A DNA stretch of 64,000 bases, from NCBI GenBank assembly GCA_016704305.1, contig JADJAL010000005.1:95311-159310 (forward strand), written 5' to 3'. The notes under the pieces were generated by a model. That model searched no databases, had not been told where the DNA came from, and saw only the letters and a program-made list of their open reading frames with translations. Source of the DNA: Haliea sp. Its GTDB lineage: Bacteria; Pseudomonadota; Gammaproteobacteria; Pseudomonadales; Halieaceae. How positions within the stretch are numbered: the stretch's first letter is position 1; each line of letters starts with the position of its first letter. This document shows, piece after piece, positions 1 to 7,988 of the stretch. The position numbers and the translations under genes were made by a program.

Positions 1-1227
1 TAAAAAAATTGACGCCGGAATCAGGCGGCCCAGGAAAATCCCGCACAACGTCGCAATCAGCGGGAAGCGCGTATCACCCGCGCCGCGCAAGGCGCCACCG
101 AGCGTGAATTCAAACGCCATGAAAGGTTGGGCCAGCGCAATGATGTACATGAACACGACCGTCAGGTGGATAGCCTCCGGATCCTTGATCATGAAGCGCG
201 CCAGATCCTCGGCGAACCAGGCGAGCAGGATGGAGAGGAGAACCATCGCGACCAGGCACATGCGCAGCGAGCGCGTAACGGCCAACACCGCCAGTTCGAC
301 CTGCCCCGCGCCCAACTGCTGGCCGACGAGGGTGGCGGTGGCGATGCCGAATCCGAAGCCGATGACGATCGGAAAAGCGACCAGCGTAATGCCGATACCG
401 TACGCGGCGTAAGCCACGGTGCCAAAGTGGGCCACGATGGCGAAGAACACGAGGAAGGCGACTTGCACGATACCCTGTTCGAGCACGGCGGGGCCGCCGA
501 TGCTGGTAATCTGCCGTATCATCCCCCGGTCCACGCTGAGCGGCCGGGGCGGTTTGAGATTGAACAGCCCGCGCCACCAGGCGATGAAAAAGGCGGTCGT
601 GACCAGCGCCGCGCCGGCACTGCTGCCGAGGGCCACGCCGCCCACGCCGTATTGCGGCACGGGTCCGACGCCGAACGCCAGCAGATAGGCAAACAACACA
701 TTCAGCACGGAGCTGAACAGCAAAAACCACAGGGGCGTCATAACGTCACCGGTCGCGCGCAGCACGGTGCCCAGCATCATGTTTACGGCGGCGAACACGT
801 TGAACAACCCCAGCCAGAATATGTAGCTCGCCGCGAGCGCGGTGGTCTCCGCGTCCAGCCCGAATAAGCCTGCCAGCGCGCCTGGCGCGAGCACCACCGG
901 TATGCTGACAACGGCTGCCAGCACCACCGACATGGCCAGCGATGTCCACGAAACCAGCTCCGCCTTCCTGACATCCCGCGCGCCCCAGCTTCTGGCGATC
1001 AACGCGGTAGTGGCAACTGATACGCCCATCAGCAGCGCCTGCACCAGGAAGAAGATGCGCTGCCCCGTGGTGACTGCGGCGACTGAACTGGTGCCCAGCT
1101 CGGCGACAATCTTGATCTGCATGAAACCGACAGTCGTAAACAGCAGATTGGAAATGATGGTCGGCCACGCCAGGCGCCAGACGCTGCGGCTGGTGGAGAT
1201 CGGCTTATTGGAGGAGGGGACGGGCAA
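1..1227 (-). CDS. MATE family multidrug/Na+ antiporter, 3' end outside window
   Basis: Inner-membrane efflux protein of the MATE family. Reading the minus strand gives about 409 residues of continuous sequence, with repeated hydrophobic helices and MATE-like stretches such as VWRLAWPTIISNLLF near the start and AVNMMLGTVLRATGDVMTPL in the middle. Family members are about 450 residues, so only the last helices are missing beyond base 1. The frame has no early ATG. A TTG at 1227 is the most 5' possible start after an in-frame stop and is uncertain. Substrate cannot be told from sequence. It is the gene downstream of tag on the same strand, 57 bp away. Confidence 0.85.
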   Translation of the reverse strand, partial: MPVPSSNKPISTSRSVWRLAWPTIISNLLFTTVGFMQIKIVAELGTSSVAAVTTGQRIFFLVQALLMGVSVATTALIARSWGARDVRKAELVSWTSLAMSVVLAAVVSIPVVLAPGALAGLFGLDAETTALAASYIFWLGLFNVFAAVNMMLGTVLRATGDVMTPLWFLLFSSVLNVLFAYLLAFGVGPVPQYGVGGVALGSSAGAALVTTAFFIAWWRGLFNLKPPRPLSVDRGMIRQITSIGGPAVLEQGIVQVAFLVFFAIVAHFGTVAYAAYGIGITLVAFPIVIGFGFGIATATLVGQQLGAGQVELAVLAVTRSLRMCLVAMVLLSILLAWFAEDLARFMIKDPEAIHLTVVFMYIIALAQPFMAFEFTLGGALRGAGDTRFPLIATLCGIFLGRLIPASIFL

Positions 1228-1284
1228 GCGAGGTTCTCACTGATTGGCAACGCATATTACCAGCTCACGCCGCGATTGGGTGCC

Positions 1285-1857
1285 TCAGCCGAGGTCCGCG
1301 CAGTGCGCATGGCGAAAACAATCGGTGATGTGATCATTTACCATACCAGTGGCCTGCATATGGGCGTACAGGATGGTGGAGCCGACGAAGGTAAAGCCGC
1401 GTTTCTTCATGTCCTTGCTCATCGCGTCTGAGACAGCGCTGGTGGCCGGGACCTCGCGCATGGATTGCCAGCGGTTCTGGATGGGCTGGTTGTCCACGAA
1501 ATCCCAGATGTATGCGGAAAAACTGCCGTGTTGTTGCTGCACGTCCAGAAACGCACGGGCATTTTTGCGGGCCCCGTACACTTTCAGTCGATTGCGGATG
1601 ATGCCCGGATCGAGCAGCAGCTTGTCGAGCTTTTTGTCGCTGTAGCGGGCGATCTTCTGCGCGTCGAAGTTATCGAACAGTTGCCGATAATTTTCGCGCT
1701 TGCGCAGGATCGTGATCCACGACAATCCCGCCTGGGCGCCTTCCAGTATCAGGAACTCGAACAGCGTCTGGTCGTCGCGTACCGGGACGCCCCATTCGTT
1801 GTCGTGGTAGTCAACGTAGAGCGGGTCGCTCCCACACCAGCCGCAACGTGTTGTCAT
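1285..1857 (-). CDS. tag: DNA-3-methyladenine glycosylase I
   Basis: Base-excision repair enzyme that removes 3-methyladenine from alkylated DNA in the cytoplasm. 190 residues, the usual family length. The N-terminal MTTRCGWCGSDPLYVDYHDNEWG carries the Cys and His of the zinc site, EGAQAGLSW carries the catalytic Glu region, and NDHITDCFRH near the C-terminus supplies the other zinc His and Cys. The open frame extends upstream, but the ATG at 1857 is chosen because a GGAG lies about 9 bases before it and the family signature starts directly after it. It is divergent from the enoyl-CoA hydratase gene. Confidence 0.93.
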   Translation of the reverse strand: MTTRCGWCGSDPLYVDYHDNEWGVPVRDDQTLFEFLILEGAQAGLSWITILRKRENYRQLFDNFDAQKIARYSDKKLDKLLLDPGIIRNRLKVYGARKNARAFLDVQQQHGSFSAYIWDFVDNQPIQNRWQSMREVPATSAVSDAMSKDMKKRGFTFVGSTILYAHMQATGMVNDHITDCFRHAHCADLG

Positions 1858-1980
1858 TGTCTGCATCTCCGTCTGCATCTCCTGTTGAGTAATCTGTGCT
1901 GCCGTGTCGCTGGTCGCAGTGGGTAAGCTATGCGACACTGACAAGAGCGCTCTGAGCGAATGTCGGCGGTGGGGTCTTGC

Positions 1981-2032
1981 GGGCACGCCGTGAACCCTTC
2001 CGGGGCGGGTCCTGCCTCGCACGGTCCCGGCC
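1981..2032. repeat. Partial copy of the hairpin repeat seen at 50871-50983
   Basis: The segment shares the pattern CACGCCGTGAACCC then GTCCTGCCTCGCACGGTCCCG with the centre of the larger inverted repeat at 50871-50983, but lacks its long outer arms. It lies between the divergent tag and enoyl-CoA hydratase genes. It is probably a member of a dispersed intergenic repeat family of this genome. That inference rests on two copies only. Confidence 0.5.
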
Positions 2033-2112
2033 AAGAAACTAAAACACCTCCAGTATTTTGGGCTGCGTCAGTACCATGCACACCAACAATGCTATTTAAC
2101 ACTGAATATCCT

Positions 2113-2871
2113 ATGACAGAAACAATCCTTTACAGCCGCACTGACCATATCGCTCGTCTGGTGTTGAACAATCCCCAGCGACACAACTCGCTTGGCCTGG
2201 AACAGTTGGAAGGCATCCAGGCAGCCTTGGATGAAGTCGCCGCTGATCCACAGGTGCGTGTGCTGATAGTGACTGGCGCCGGCAACAAAACATTCTGTGC
2301 CGGTGCATCGCTGCAGGAATTGAGCGGCGGGCAGATTGGCGACGATGCGTTCCAGAAAATGACCGCGCAACTCGCCGAGCTGTCGATTCCGACCATCTGC
2401 GCGATCAACGGCGATGTATTCGGCGGCGGTGCGGAGCTTGCGGTCAGCTGCGATTTTCGTATCGGCGTGGAAGGCAGTCGTATGCGGGTGCCGGCTGCCG
2501 CCATTGGCTTGTGCTATCCGCTGTCGGGTATCAGCCGTTTTGTCGCTTGCCTTGGCGTGCATACCACCAAGCGAATCCTCGTCGCTGCGGAAGAGTTTCC
2601 TGCGACTGCGTTGTTGCAGATTGGCTTTCTGGATCATCTGGTGGCGCAGCACAAGCTGGACGAATTTGTTAACGACTATGCGCAGCATATTGCGGGTCTT
2701 GCGCCGTTATCGGTGCGGGCTATGAAGCGCATTTTGCGGGAGGCTGCTGCGGTTTCGGTCGATCAGGAGCTGGCCAATTCTCTGGTGGCGGAATGTTTCG
2801 AATCCAGGGATCTACAGGAAGGGTTTGCGGCGAAGCGGGAAAAGCGTGGGGCGAGGTTCGAAGGGCGATAG
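2113..2871 (+). CDS. Enoyl-CoA hydratase/isomerase family protein
   Basis: Crotonase-fold enzyme of acyl-CoA metabolism, 252 residues, normal family length. The oxyanion-hole and active-site regions are visible as NKTFCAGASLQEL and INGDVFGGGAELAVSCDFRI. The position of the second catalytic Glu of classical hydratases is not obvious (PAAAIGLCYPLSGISR), so the exact reaction (hydratase, isomerase or other) is open. The ATG at 2113 begins the conserved MTETILYSRTDHIARLVLNN; an in-frame ATG at 2089 is the alternative. The 3' end overlaps the tail of the convergent pcm frame by 60 bp. Confidence 0.88.
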   Translation: MTETILYSRTDHIARLVLNNPQRHNSLGLEQLEGIQAALDEVAADPQVRVLIVTGAGNKTFCAGASLQELSGGQIGDDAFQKMTAQLAELSIPTICAINGDVFGGGAELAVSCDFRIGVEGSRMRVPAAAIGLCYPLSGISRFVACLGVHTTKRILVAAEEFPATALLQIGFLDHLVAQHKLDEFVNDYAQHIAGLAPLSVRAMKRILREAAAVSVDQELANSLVAECFESRDLQEGFAAKREKRGARFEGR

Positions 2872-4173
2872 GTTACTCGTTACGACGCCGTGGCTGATAG
2901 GAACCCCCAACCCGAAATATGGCCCGATATCCAATTTCGGGGTGGGGGTTCCTATCAGCCACTGCATTGTGCATCTTTCCGCGCTCTGGTTTTCGATGCC
3001 CTGGCTGATTCGGTGCTCGACGCGGTGCCCGACAGACATGCCCAACCCGAAATTGGATATCGGGCCACATTTCGGGTTGGGCATGTCTGTCGGGCACCGC
3101 AGCGCGCGTTGTGCGGTTTGGTCCCGCTTCTCTGGATGCTTTGTTTGTCGCCGTGACCGGCGTTTAGCGCTTTCCCCGAATGTGACCTGATTTTTATTTG
3201 GCGCCGTGCCCGACAGGAACCCCCAACCCGAAATATGGCCCGATATCCAATTTCGGGTTGGGGGTTCCTCTCGGTCACTCCATTGTCGTCTCTCCGCGCT
3301 CCTTGCTACGCTAGGGCTTCTTGTTAGTGGAACGAACCTTACCGGGAGCTTGGAGCGTTTGCTGACTTTGCCATTGCTGTCCACCTCGACCACCAGTAGC
3401 TCCTGATAGCCCAGATGCTCGCCGACGGGAATGACTAGTTTGCCGCCTGGTTTCAGTTGTTGTAGCAGCGGCGGCGGAATCTCATCTGCGGCGGCGGTGA
3501 CGATGATACCGTCAAACGGGGCGTGCTCTGGCCAGCCGGCGTAGCCGTCGCCGGCGCGCACGGTGATGTTGTCGTAGTGCAATTGTTGCAGTGCGTCGCG
3601 GGCGGTGTCGGCGAGTTCCTCCACAATCTCGATGCTGTACACGTGCTTGACGAGTTGGGCCAGCACGGCGGCCTGGTAGCCGGAGCCGGTGCCGACTTCC
3701 AGCATCACGTCGCCGGGCTCTGGCTCCAGCATCTCGGTCATCAGGGCGACGATCAACGGTTGCGAAATGGTCTGGCCGGCGGCAATCGGCAGCGGTGTAT
3801 TGCGGTAGGCCTGGTGGCGATAGGCGGGCGGCACGAACGCTTCGCGCGGCACCGCCCCTAGCGCATCCATCACCGCGTCACTCAGTTTTGCGATGCCGGT
3901 GTAGTCGGCGGATTCCGCTACCGATGCGCGCACGGCGTTCAGCATGGCTTGTCGTTCGGGGGGAATGTCGGCGCTCGCGTTAATGGTGGTCATCGGCAGC
4001 GCCAGCCACAGCAGTAGCGACAGTTGCAGCGGCAATTGCAGCGACAGCCGCAGCCACAACAACAGCCACAACAACAGCCACGACAACAGCCGCGACACAG
4101 CCACGGTAATGGCGCCCGGTGGGCGCCGTGCTGTGTTGCTCTGGCAATCGTCCTGCGTGCATGCATGTGCCAC
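2812..4173 (-). CDS. pcm: Protein-L-isoaspartate O-methyltransferase with repeat-encoded C-terminal extension
   Basis: Protein repair methyltransferase acting on isoaspartyl residues with SAM. The catalytic domain runs from about residue 65 (MTTINASADIPPERQAML) through the SAM motif VMLEVGTGSGYQAAV to PVRFVPLT near residue 285, where family members normally end. The frame then continues about 165 residues through three 73-bp hairpin repeats, giving degenerate peptides such as PNPKCGPISNFGLGMSVGH. The N-terminus has a very Leu/Trp-rich segment encoded by a short tandem repeat, which could act as a signal or anchor. The GTG start at 4173 has AAGGA just upstream and lies 17 bp after the dnaE2 stop, so the two may be cotranscribed. 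Whether the tail is translated is unknown. Confidence 0.8.
   Translation of the reverse strand: MAHACTQDDCQSNTARRPPGAITVAVSRLLSWLLLWLLLWLRLSLQLPLQLSLLLWLALPMTTINASADIPPERQAMLNAVRASVAESADYTGIAKLSDAVMDALGAVPREAFVPPAYRHQAYRNTPLPIAAGQTISQPLIVALMTEMLEPEPGDVMLEVGTGSGYQAAVLAQLVKHVYSIEIVEELADTARDALQQLHYDNITVRAGDGYAGWPEHAPFDGIIVTAAADEIPPPLLQQLKPGGKLVIPVGEHLGYQELLVVEVDSNGKVSKRSKLPVRFVPLTRSPSVARSAERRQWSDREEPPTRNWISGHISGWGFLSGTAPNKNQVTFGESAKRRSRRQTKHPEKRDQTAQRALRCPTDMPNPKCGPISNFGLGMSVGHRVEHRISQGIENQSAERCTMQWLIGTPTPKLDIGPYFGLGVPISHGVVTSNLSPFEPRPTLFPLRRKPFL
2890..2962. repeat. 73-bp hairpin repeat, copy A
   Basis: Near-perfect inverted repeat. The arms are GTGGCTGATAGGAACCCCCA.. and its complement ..TGGGGGTTCCTATCAGCCAC, about 29 bp each with one mismatch, around a centre containing ATGGCCCGATATCC. 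It has the same length and centre as copies B and C. It starts 19 bp after the enoyl-CoA hydratase stop and lies antisense in the pcm tail. Confidence 0.9.
3025..3097. repeat. 73-bp hairpin repeat, copy B (inverted centre)
   Basis: Inverted repeat with arms starting GTGCCCGACAGACATGCCCA and ending TGGGCATGTCTGTCGGGCAC. The central GGATATCGGGCC is the reverse complement of the centre in copies A and C, so this copy is flipped. The outer arm sequence differs from A, but pairing is kept on both sides, which points to selection for a hairpin. Confidence 0.9.
3206..3278. repeat. 73-bp hairpin repeat, copy C
   Basis: Third copy, with arms GTGCCCGACAGGAACCCCCA and TGGGGGTTCCTCTCGGTCAC and a centre identical to copy A. 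The outer arm looks like a hybrid of A (GGAACCCCCA) and B (GTGCCCGACA). The right outer arm pairs less well than in A and B. It lies just after the part of the pcm frame that encodes the normal end of the methyltransferase. Confidence 0.88.
4045..4102. repeat. Short tandem repeat inside pcm 5' end
   Basis: Imperfect tandem copies of a 12-base unit, ACAACAACAGCC and variants. Read on the minus strand they encode the Leu/Trp run LLSWLLLWLLLWLRLSL near the pcm N-terminus. Copy number at such repeats can change by slippage, which would alter the length of the hydrophobic segment in multiples of four residues. Confidence 0.7.
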
Positions 4174-4190
4174 TTGATCCTTGCAGGCGG

Positions 4191-7100
4191 TCAGTGAAAA
4201 TCGTGGGATTTCACCTGTATGTCCTGCAACTCTTGGGTGTAATCGTACAACGCACCGGCGATGACGTGAATCACGTTGTCCTTGTTCTCCACGATGCCTT
4301 TAACGAGCAGCAAATGCCCGCTCATCAGCGCCTGGCGAAAATGCTGCTGCGTGTTTTGCCACACCACGATATTGCTGCTGCCGGTTTCATCTTCCAGCGT
4401 GAGGAACAGCACGCCGGAAGCACTGCCCGGACGCTGGCGACAGGTGACCAGCCCGGCGATGCGCACGAAGCGCTTGTTGCCCAGCGCGGCCAGATCGGCG
4501 TGGCGCTTGCAGCGATTGAGCGGGTAGCGATCGCGCAACAGGCTCATCGGGTGGGCGCGCAGCGTGAGGCCGGTGGCGCGGTAATCCGCGAGCACTTCTT
4601 CGGCTACCTGCGGCGCGGGCAATTGCACGCCGTCGTCGAAGTAGCGGCCGCTCTGGTATTTCTCGTCGCGCAGCAGGGGTTTGGGCGACTCCAGCGCCAT
4701 GATCTGCCACTGCGACTGGTGGCGGTGGCCGCTCAACGATTGCAGCGCATCCGCATCCGCCAGCGCCTCCATGTCGCGTTTGTCCAGGCTCGCCCACAGG
4801 CGCAGGTTGCTGACCTGGCGAAACGGCTGGCGCCGCCGAGCTTCCACCACGCGCTGGGCGCCCTCGCGGCTCAGTCCTTTCACCAGGCGCATGCCCAGGC
4901 GCAGCAGCGGTTGCCGGAGTGTCGACTGCTCCGGTGTCAGCTGCCGCAGCGTCGGCTGGGTGTTGTGTGTTGAGCGCTGACTCAGCAACTGATGATCCAG
5001 CAACTGATGGTCCCACTCGCTGTGATTGACGTCGATCGGCAACACCACCACGCCATGGCGACGGGCATCCTGTATCAGCTGCGAAGGACTGTAAAACCCC
5101 ATCGGCTGGCTGTTGAGCAGGCCGGCGAAAAACGCCGCCGGATGATGCCGCTTGAGCCAGGCGGAGATGTAGGCGAGCAGCGCGAAGCTGGCGGAGTGCG
5201 ATTCCGGGAAGCCGTAACCGCCGAAGCCCTTGATCTGCTCGAACAGGCGGCGGGCGAAATCCTCGTCGTAGCCGCGTTCGATCATGCCTCGCGTGAGTTT
5301 CTGCTCGAACGTGAGCAGCTTGCTGTTCTTGCCCCAGTTGGTAATTGCGCGGCGCAGCTGGTCCGCCTCGCCACCGGAAAAACCCGCCGCCACCATCGCG
5401 AGGCGGATCACCTGCTCCTGGAAAATCGGCACGCCCAGCGTGCGCTCCAGCACCGACTTGATCTCCTCGCTGGGGTAGGTGACCGACTCCAGCCCCTGTT
5501 TGCGGCGCAGGTAGGGATGCACCATGTCGCCCTGGATCGGGCCGGGGCGCACGATGGCGATCTGGATCACCAGGTCGTAAAAGCAGTTTGGCTTGAGGCG
5601 CGGCAGCATCGACATCTGCGCGCGCGACTCGATCTGGAACACGCCGACACTATCTGCCTGCTGCAGCATGCGGTAGGTGGCCGCGTCCTCCTTCGGAATG
5701 TCGCTCACGGTTTTAATACCGGGACAGTAGCGGTGCACCATCTGCAGGCTCTTGCGGATGGCCGACAACATGCCCAGGGCCAGGATGTCCACCTTGAGCA
5801 GGCCCATGGACTCGATGTCGTCCTTGTCCCACTGGATCACCGTGCGCTCATCCATGCTGGCGTTCTCCACCGGCACCAGCGTGGAAATAGGGCTGCGCGT
5901 AATCACAAAGCCGCCGACATGCTGCGACAGGTGGCGGGGGAAACCGAGAATCTGCTGCACCAGCGAGTAGAACATCTCCGCCTGCCGGCTGTGGCCGCTC
6001 ACACCCTGTTCTTCGAAGCGTTTGGCGAGATCGGTAGTGCGATCCCACCAGGCCATGGATTTGGCGAGGTCATCCACGAACACCGCGTCCAGCCCCAGCG
6101 CCTTGCCCACGTCGCGCACCGCGCTGCGCGAACGGTAGGTGATCACCGTGGCGGCCAGTGCCGCGCGCTTGCGCGAGTATTTCTCATAGATGTACTGGAT
6201 GACTTCCTCGCGCCGCTCGTGCTCGAAGTCCACGTCGATGTCCGGCGGCTCGTCGCGCTCGCGGGAAATGAAGCGCTCGAACAGCAGCGAGATCTGCTCG
6301 GGCGACACCTCGGTGATGAACAGGCAGTAGCACACCACCGAGTTGGCCGCCGAGCCGCGGCCCTGGCACAGAATCTCGCACTCGCGGGCAAAACGCACAA
6401 TGTCGTACACGGTGAGGAAGTAGTACTCGTAGCGCAGCTCCTCGATCAGCGCCAGCTCGGTGGCGATGCGCTCCTGTATGGCCGCCGGCACGCCGCGTGG
6501 CCAGCGCAGGGCTGATCCCTGCGCCACCAGCGCGCGCAGGTAGCTGTTCGCATCCTGGCCCTGCGGCACCACTTCCTCGGGGTATTCATAGCGCAGCTCG
6601 TCCAGGCTGAAGTGGCACAGGCTGGCGATGTGCAGCGTTTCGTCCAGCAGGGCCTGGGGGTAGAGCCGCTGCAGCTTGTCGATGGCGCGCAGGTGGCGCT
6701 GGCCGTTGCTCATTCGCCGCCTGCCCAACCGGGCGATGCTGGTGTTGTGGTGCACCGCGGTAAACACATCGTGCAACGGCTTGCGGCTGGCGACATGCAT
6801 GCAGACATCGCCGCAGGCCACCATCGGGATATCCAGCTCTTGCGCCAGAGCGTGCAGCGCGAGATACCGCTGCACCTCGTTGTTGCCGAGCAGGTGGCTC
6901 ACGCCCAGCCACAAGCGGCCCTTGCACAGCCGCGCAAGCTGCAGGCCGTAGGCGCGGTTGTGTTCGTCGTCGTCGCCCTGCGGCAGCCAGACCAGCAGGC
7001 AGCGCTTGAGGTGAAAGACCACGTCGCGCAGCGCCACCCGATACTCGCCCTTGGGACTGCGCCGCCGCGCCATGCTGATGAGGCCAGAGAGCTCACTGTA

Positions 7101-7352
7101 CGCGGCGCGGTTCGGCACCAGCGCCACCAGCCGCAGCCCTTCCTCCAGCCGCAGTTCGCTGCCGATGAGCAACTGGATGCCCGCCGCCTTCGCCGCCACA
7201 TGCGCCTTCACGATGCCGGCAAACGAGCATTCGTCCGTAATCGCCAGCGCGCGATAACCGAGCGCGGCGGCACGCTCCACCAGTTCGTGTGGGTGGGACG
7301 CGCCGCGCAGGAAGCTGTAGCACGTGAGGCAGTGGAGTTCGGCGTAGGGCAT
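4191..7352 (-). CDS. dnaE2: Error-prone DNA polymerase DnaE2 (ImuC)
   Basis: Alternative C-family polymerase alpha subunit used in damage-induced mutagenesis and lesion bypass. 1053 residues, typical of DnaE2 and shorter than DnaE1. The N-terminal PHP domain starts MPYAELHCLTCYSFLRGAS; the palm carries PDIDVDF with Asp371, Asp373 and Asp375 as likely metal ligands; a C-terminal OB domain ends in the KSHDFH region. The ATG at 7352 fits the family start, although the frame extends upstream. A LexA box lies 29 bp upstream of this ATG. In many bacteria dnaE2 follows imuA and imuB; neither is next to it here. pcm follows 17 bp downstream. Confidence 0.93.
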   Translation of the reverse strand: MPYAELHCLTCYSFLRGASHPHELVERAAALGYRALAITDECSFAGIVKAHVAAKAAGIQLLIGSELRLEEGLRLVALVPNRAAYSELSGLISMARRRSPKGEYRVALRDVVFHLKRCLLVWLPQGDDDEHNRAYGLQLARLCKGRLWLGVSHLLGNNEVQRYLALHALAQELDIPMVACGDVCMHVASRKPLHDVFTAVHHNTSIARLGRRRMSNGQRHLRAIDKLQRLYPQALLDETLHIASLCHFSLDELRYEYPEEVVPQGQDANSYLRALVAQGSALRWPRGVPAAIQERIATELALIEELRYEYYFLTVYDIVRFARECEILCQGRGSAANSVVCYCLFITEVSPEQISLLFERFISRERDEPPDIDVDFEHERREEVIQYIYEKYSRKRAALAATVITYRSRSAVRDVGKALGLDAVFVDDLAKSMAWWDRTTDLAKRFEEQGVSGHSRQAEMFYSLVQQILGFPRHLSQHVGGFVITRSPISTLVPVENASMDERTVIQWDKDDIESMGLLKVDILALGMLSAIRKSLQMVHRYCPGIKTVSDIPKEDAATYRMLQQADSVGVFQIESRAQMSMLPRLKPNCFYDLVIQIAIVRPGPIQGDMVHPYLRRKQGLESVTYPSEEIKSVLERTLGVPIFQEQVIRLAMVAAGFSGGEADQLRRAITNWGKNSKLLTFEQKLTRGMIERGYDEDFARRLFEQIKGFGGYGFPESHSASFALLAYISAWLKRHHPAAFFAGLLNSQPMGFYSPSQLIQDARRHGVVVLPIDVNHSEWDHQLLDHQLLSQRSTHNTQPTLRQLTPEQSTLRQPLLRLGMRLVKGLSREGAQRVVEARRRQPFRQVSNLRLWASLDKRDMEALADADALQSLSGHRHQSQWQIMALESPKPLLRDEKYQSGRYFDDGVQLPAPQVAEEVLADYRATGLTLRAHPMSLLRDRYPLNRCKRHADLAALGNKRFVRIAGLVTCRQRPGSASGVLFLTLEDETGSSNIVVWQNTQQHFRQALMSGHLLLVKGIVENKDNVIHVIAGALYDYTQELQDIQVKSHDFH

Positions 7353-7380
7353 GGGGAGTGACGGGCAATCCGGACAATAA

Positions 7381-7396
7381 CTGTACGTATATACAG
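7381..7396 (-). promoter_or_regulatory. LexA (SOS) box upstream of dnaE2
   Basis: Reading toward dnaE2 the site is CTGTATATACGTACAG. It matches the gammaproteobacterial LexA consensus CTG-N10-CAG with the extended CTGT/ACAG ends and an alternating A/T-rich centre. It is placed 29 bp before the dnaE2 ATG, where LexA binding would block transcription. The match is seen directly; SOS control is inferred. Confidence 0.85.
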
Positions 7397-7544
7397 TAGT
7401 ACAGAACCCGTGGATTGCAAGGGAGCTGCGAATGGGTGTGCGCGGGAAGGCGACAGGAGGCCCAGTGGTGGGCGGATTTGACTGTTTTGCAGCAGTGATA
7501 ATGCGGCTAGATTGGCAAGGGTGCACAGGGAGGTGCTTACGGCA

Positions 7545-7781
7545 ATGAAGGTTACGGAGTACTTTGAGTCAGTTATGACCAGACCGGACCGAGCAGGTAT
7601 TCGCCGGGAATGGATCGAAAGAATTATGGATTTCCCTGAGAGAGAACATGTACAGACTGACGGCCGAATACGCCGTTGGGGGTCGGTGCCGGAGGCTGGC
7701 AATCGCTATTTGAGAGTGGTATTACTGCCCGATGGTAAAACCGTGCACAACGCCTTTTTTGATCGGAGTTTCAGACGATGA
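7545..7781 (+). CDS. Small protein paired with a DUF2283 protein
   Basis: 78-residue protein starting MKVTEYFESVMTRPDRAG and ending RYLRVVLLPDGKTVHNAFFDR. Similar short proteins are common directly upstream of DUF2283 genes in many bacteria, and the arrangement resembles a toxin-antitoxin-like pair, but I know of no assigned function. The ATG at 7545 is preferred over an upstream start at 7512 because a GGGAGG lies 11 bases before it. Its stop overlaps the next start (ATGA). It is divergent from dnaE2. Confidence 0.7.
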   Translation: MKVTEYFESVMTRPDRAGIRREWIERIMDFPEREHVQTDGRIRRWGSVPEAGNRYLRVVLLPDGKTVHNAFFDRSFRR

Positions 7782-7975
7782 AAATCCAGTATTTCAAAAG
7801 TACGGACACCCTGTACATCGAGTTCAGTCGCGGAGCGATTGTAGAGACCCGCGACCTGGATGAGGATACGGTCATCGACCTGGATGCCAGCGGCCGAATC
7901 TGTGCGATTACGATGGAGCATGCCGGAGAGCGCACTGGCGCCCCCCGTTTCTCCTTTGAGGAAGTGGCCGCCTGA
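7778..7975 (+). CDS. DUF2283 domain-containing protein
   Basis: 65 residues, essentially one DUF2283 domain: MKIQYFKSTDTLYIEFSRG, then a stretch with DLDEDTVIDLDASGRICAI. The family is small, all-beta and of unknown function, usually next to the type of gene found upstream here. The start overlaps the upstream stop by four bases, so the pair is probably translationally coupled. It converges on the integron integrase, whose 3' end is 13 bp away. Confidence 0.8.
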   Translation: MKIQYFKSTDTLYIEFSRGAIVETRDLDEDTVIDLDASGRICAITMEHAGERTGAPRFSFEEVAA

Positions 7976-7988
7976 TTTTCATCTCGAA

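Noticed and set aside
2890..3278. CRISPR-like array of three repeats
   Set aside because: The units are long self-complementary hairpins of 73 bp, one inverted, with uneven gaps and no cas genes.
4992..6515. 507-residue plus-strand frame opposite dnaE2
   Set aside because: Antisense shadow of a well-supported DnaE2; no ribosome-binding site or domain.
7545..7781. Diverged imuA or imuB next to dnaE2
   Set aside because: Far too short, on the other strand, and without RecA-like or Y-polymerase motifs.
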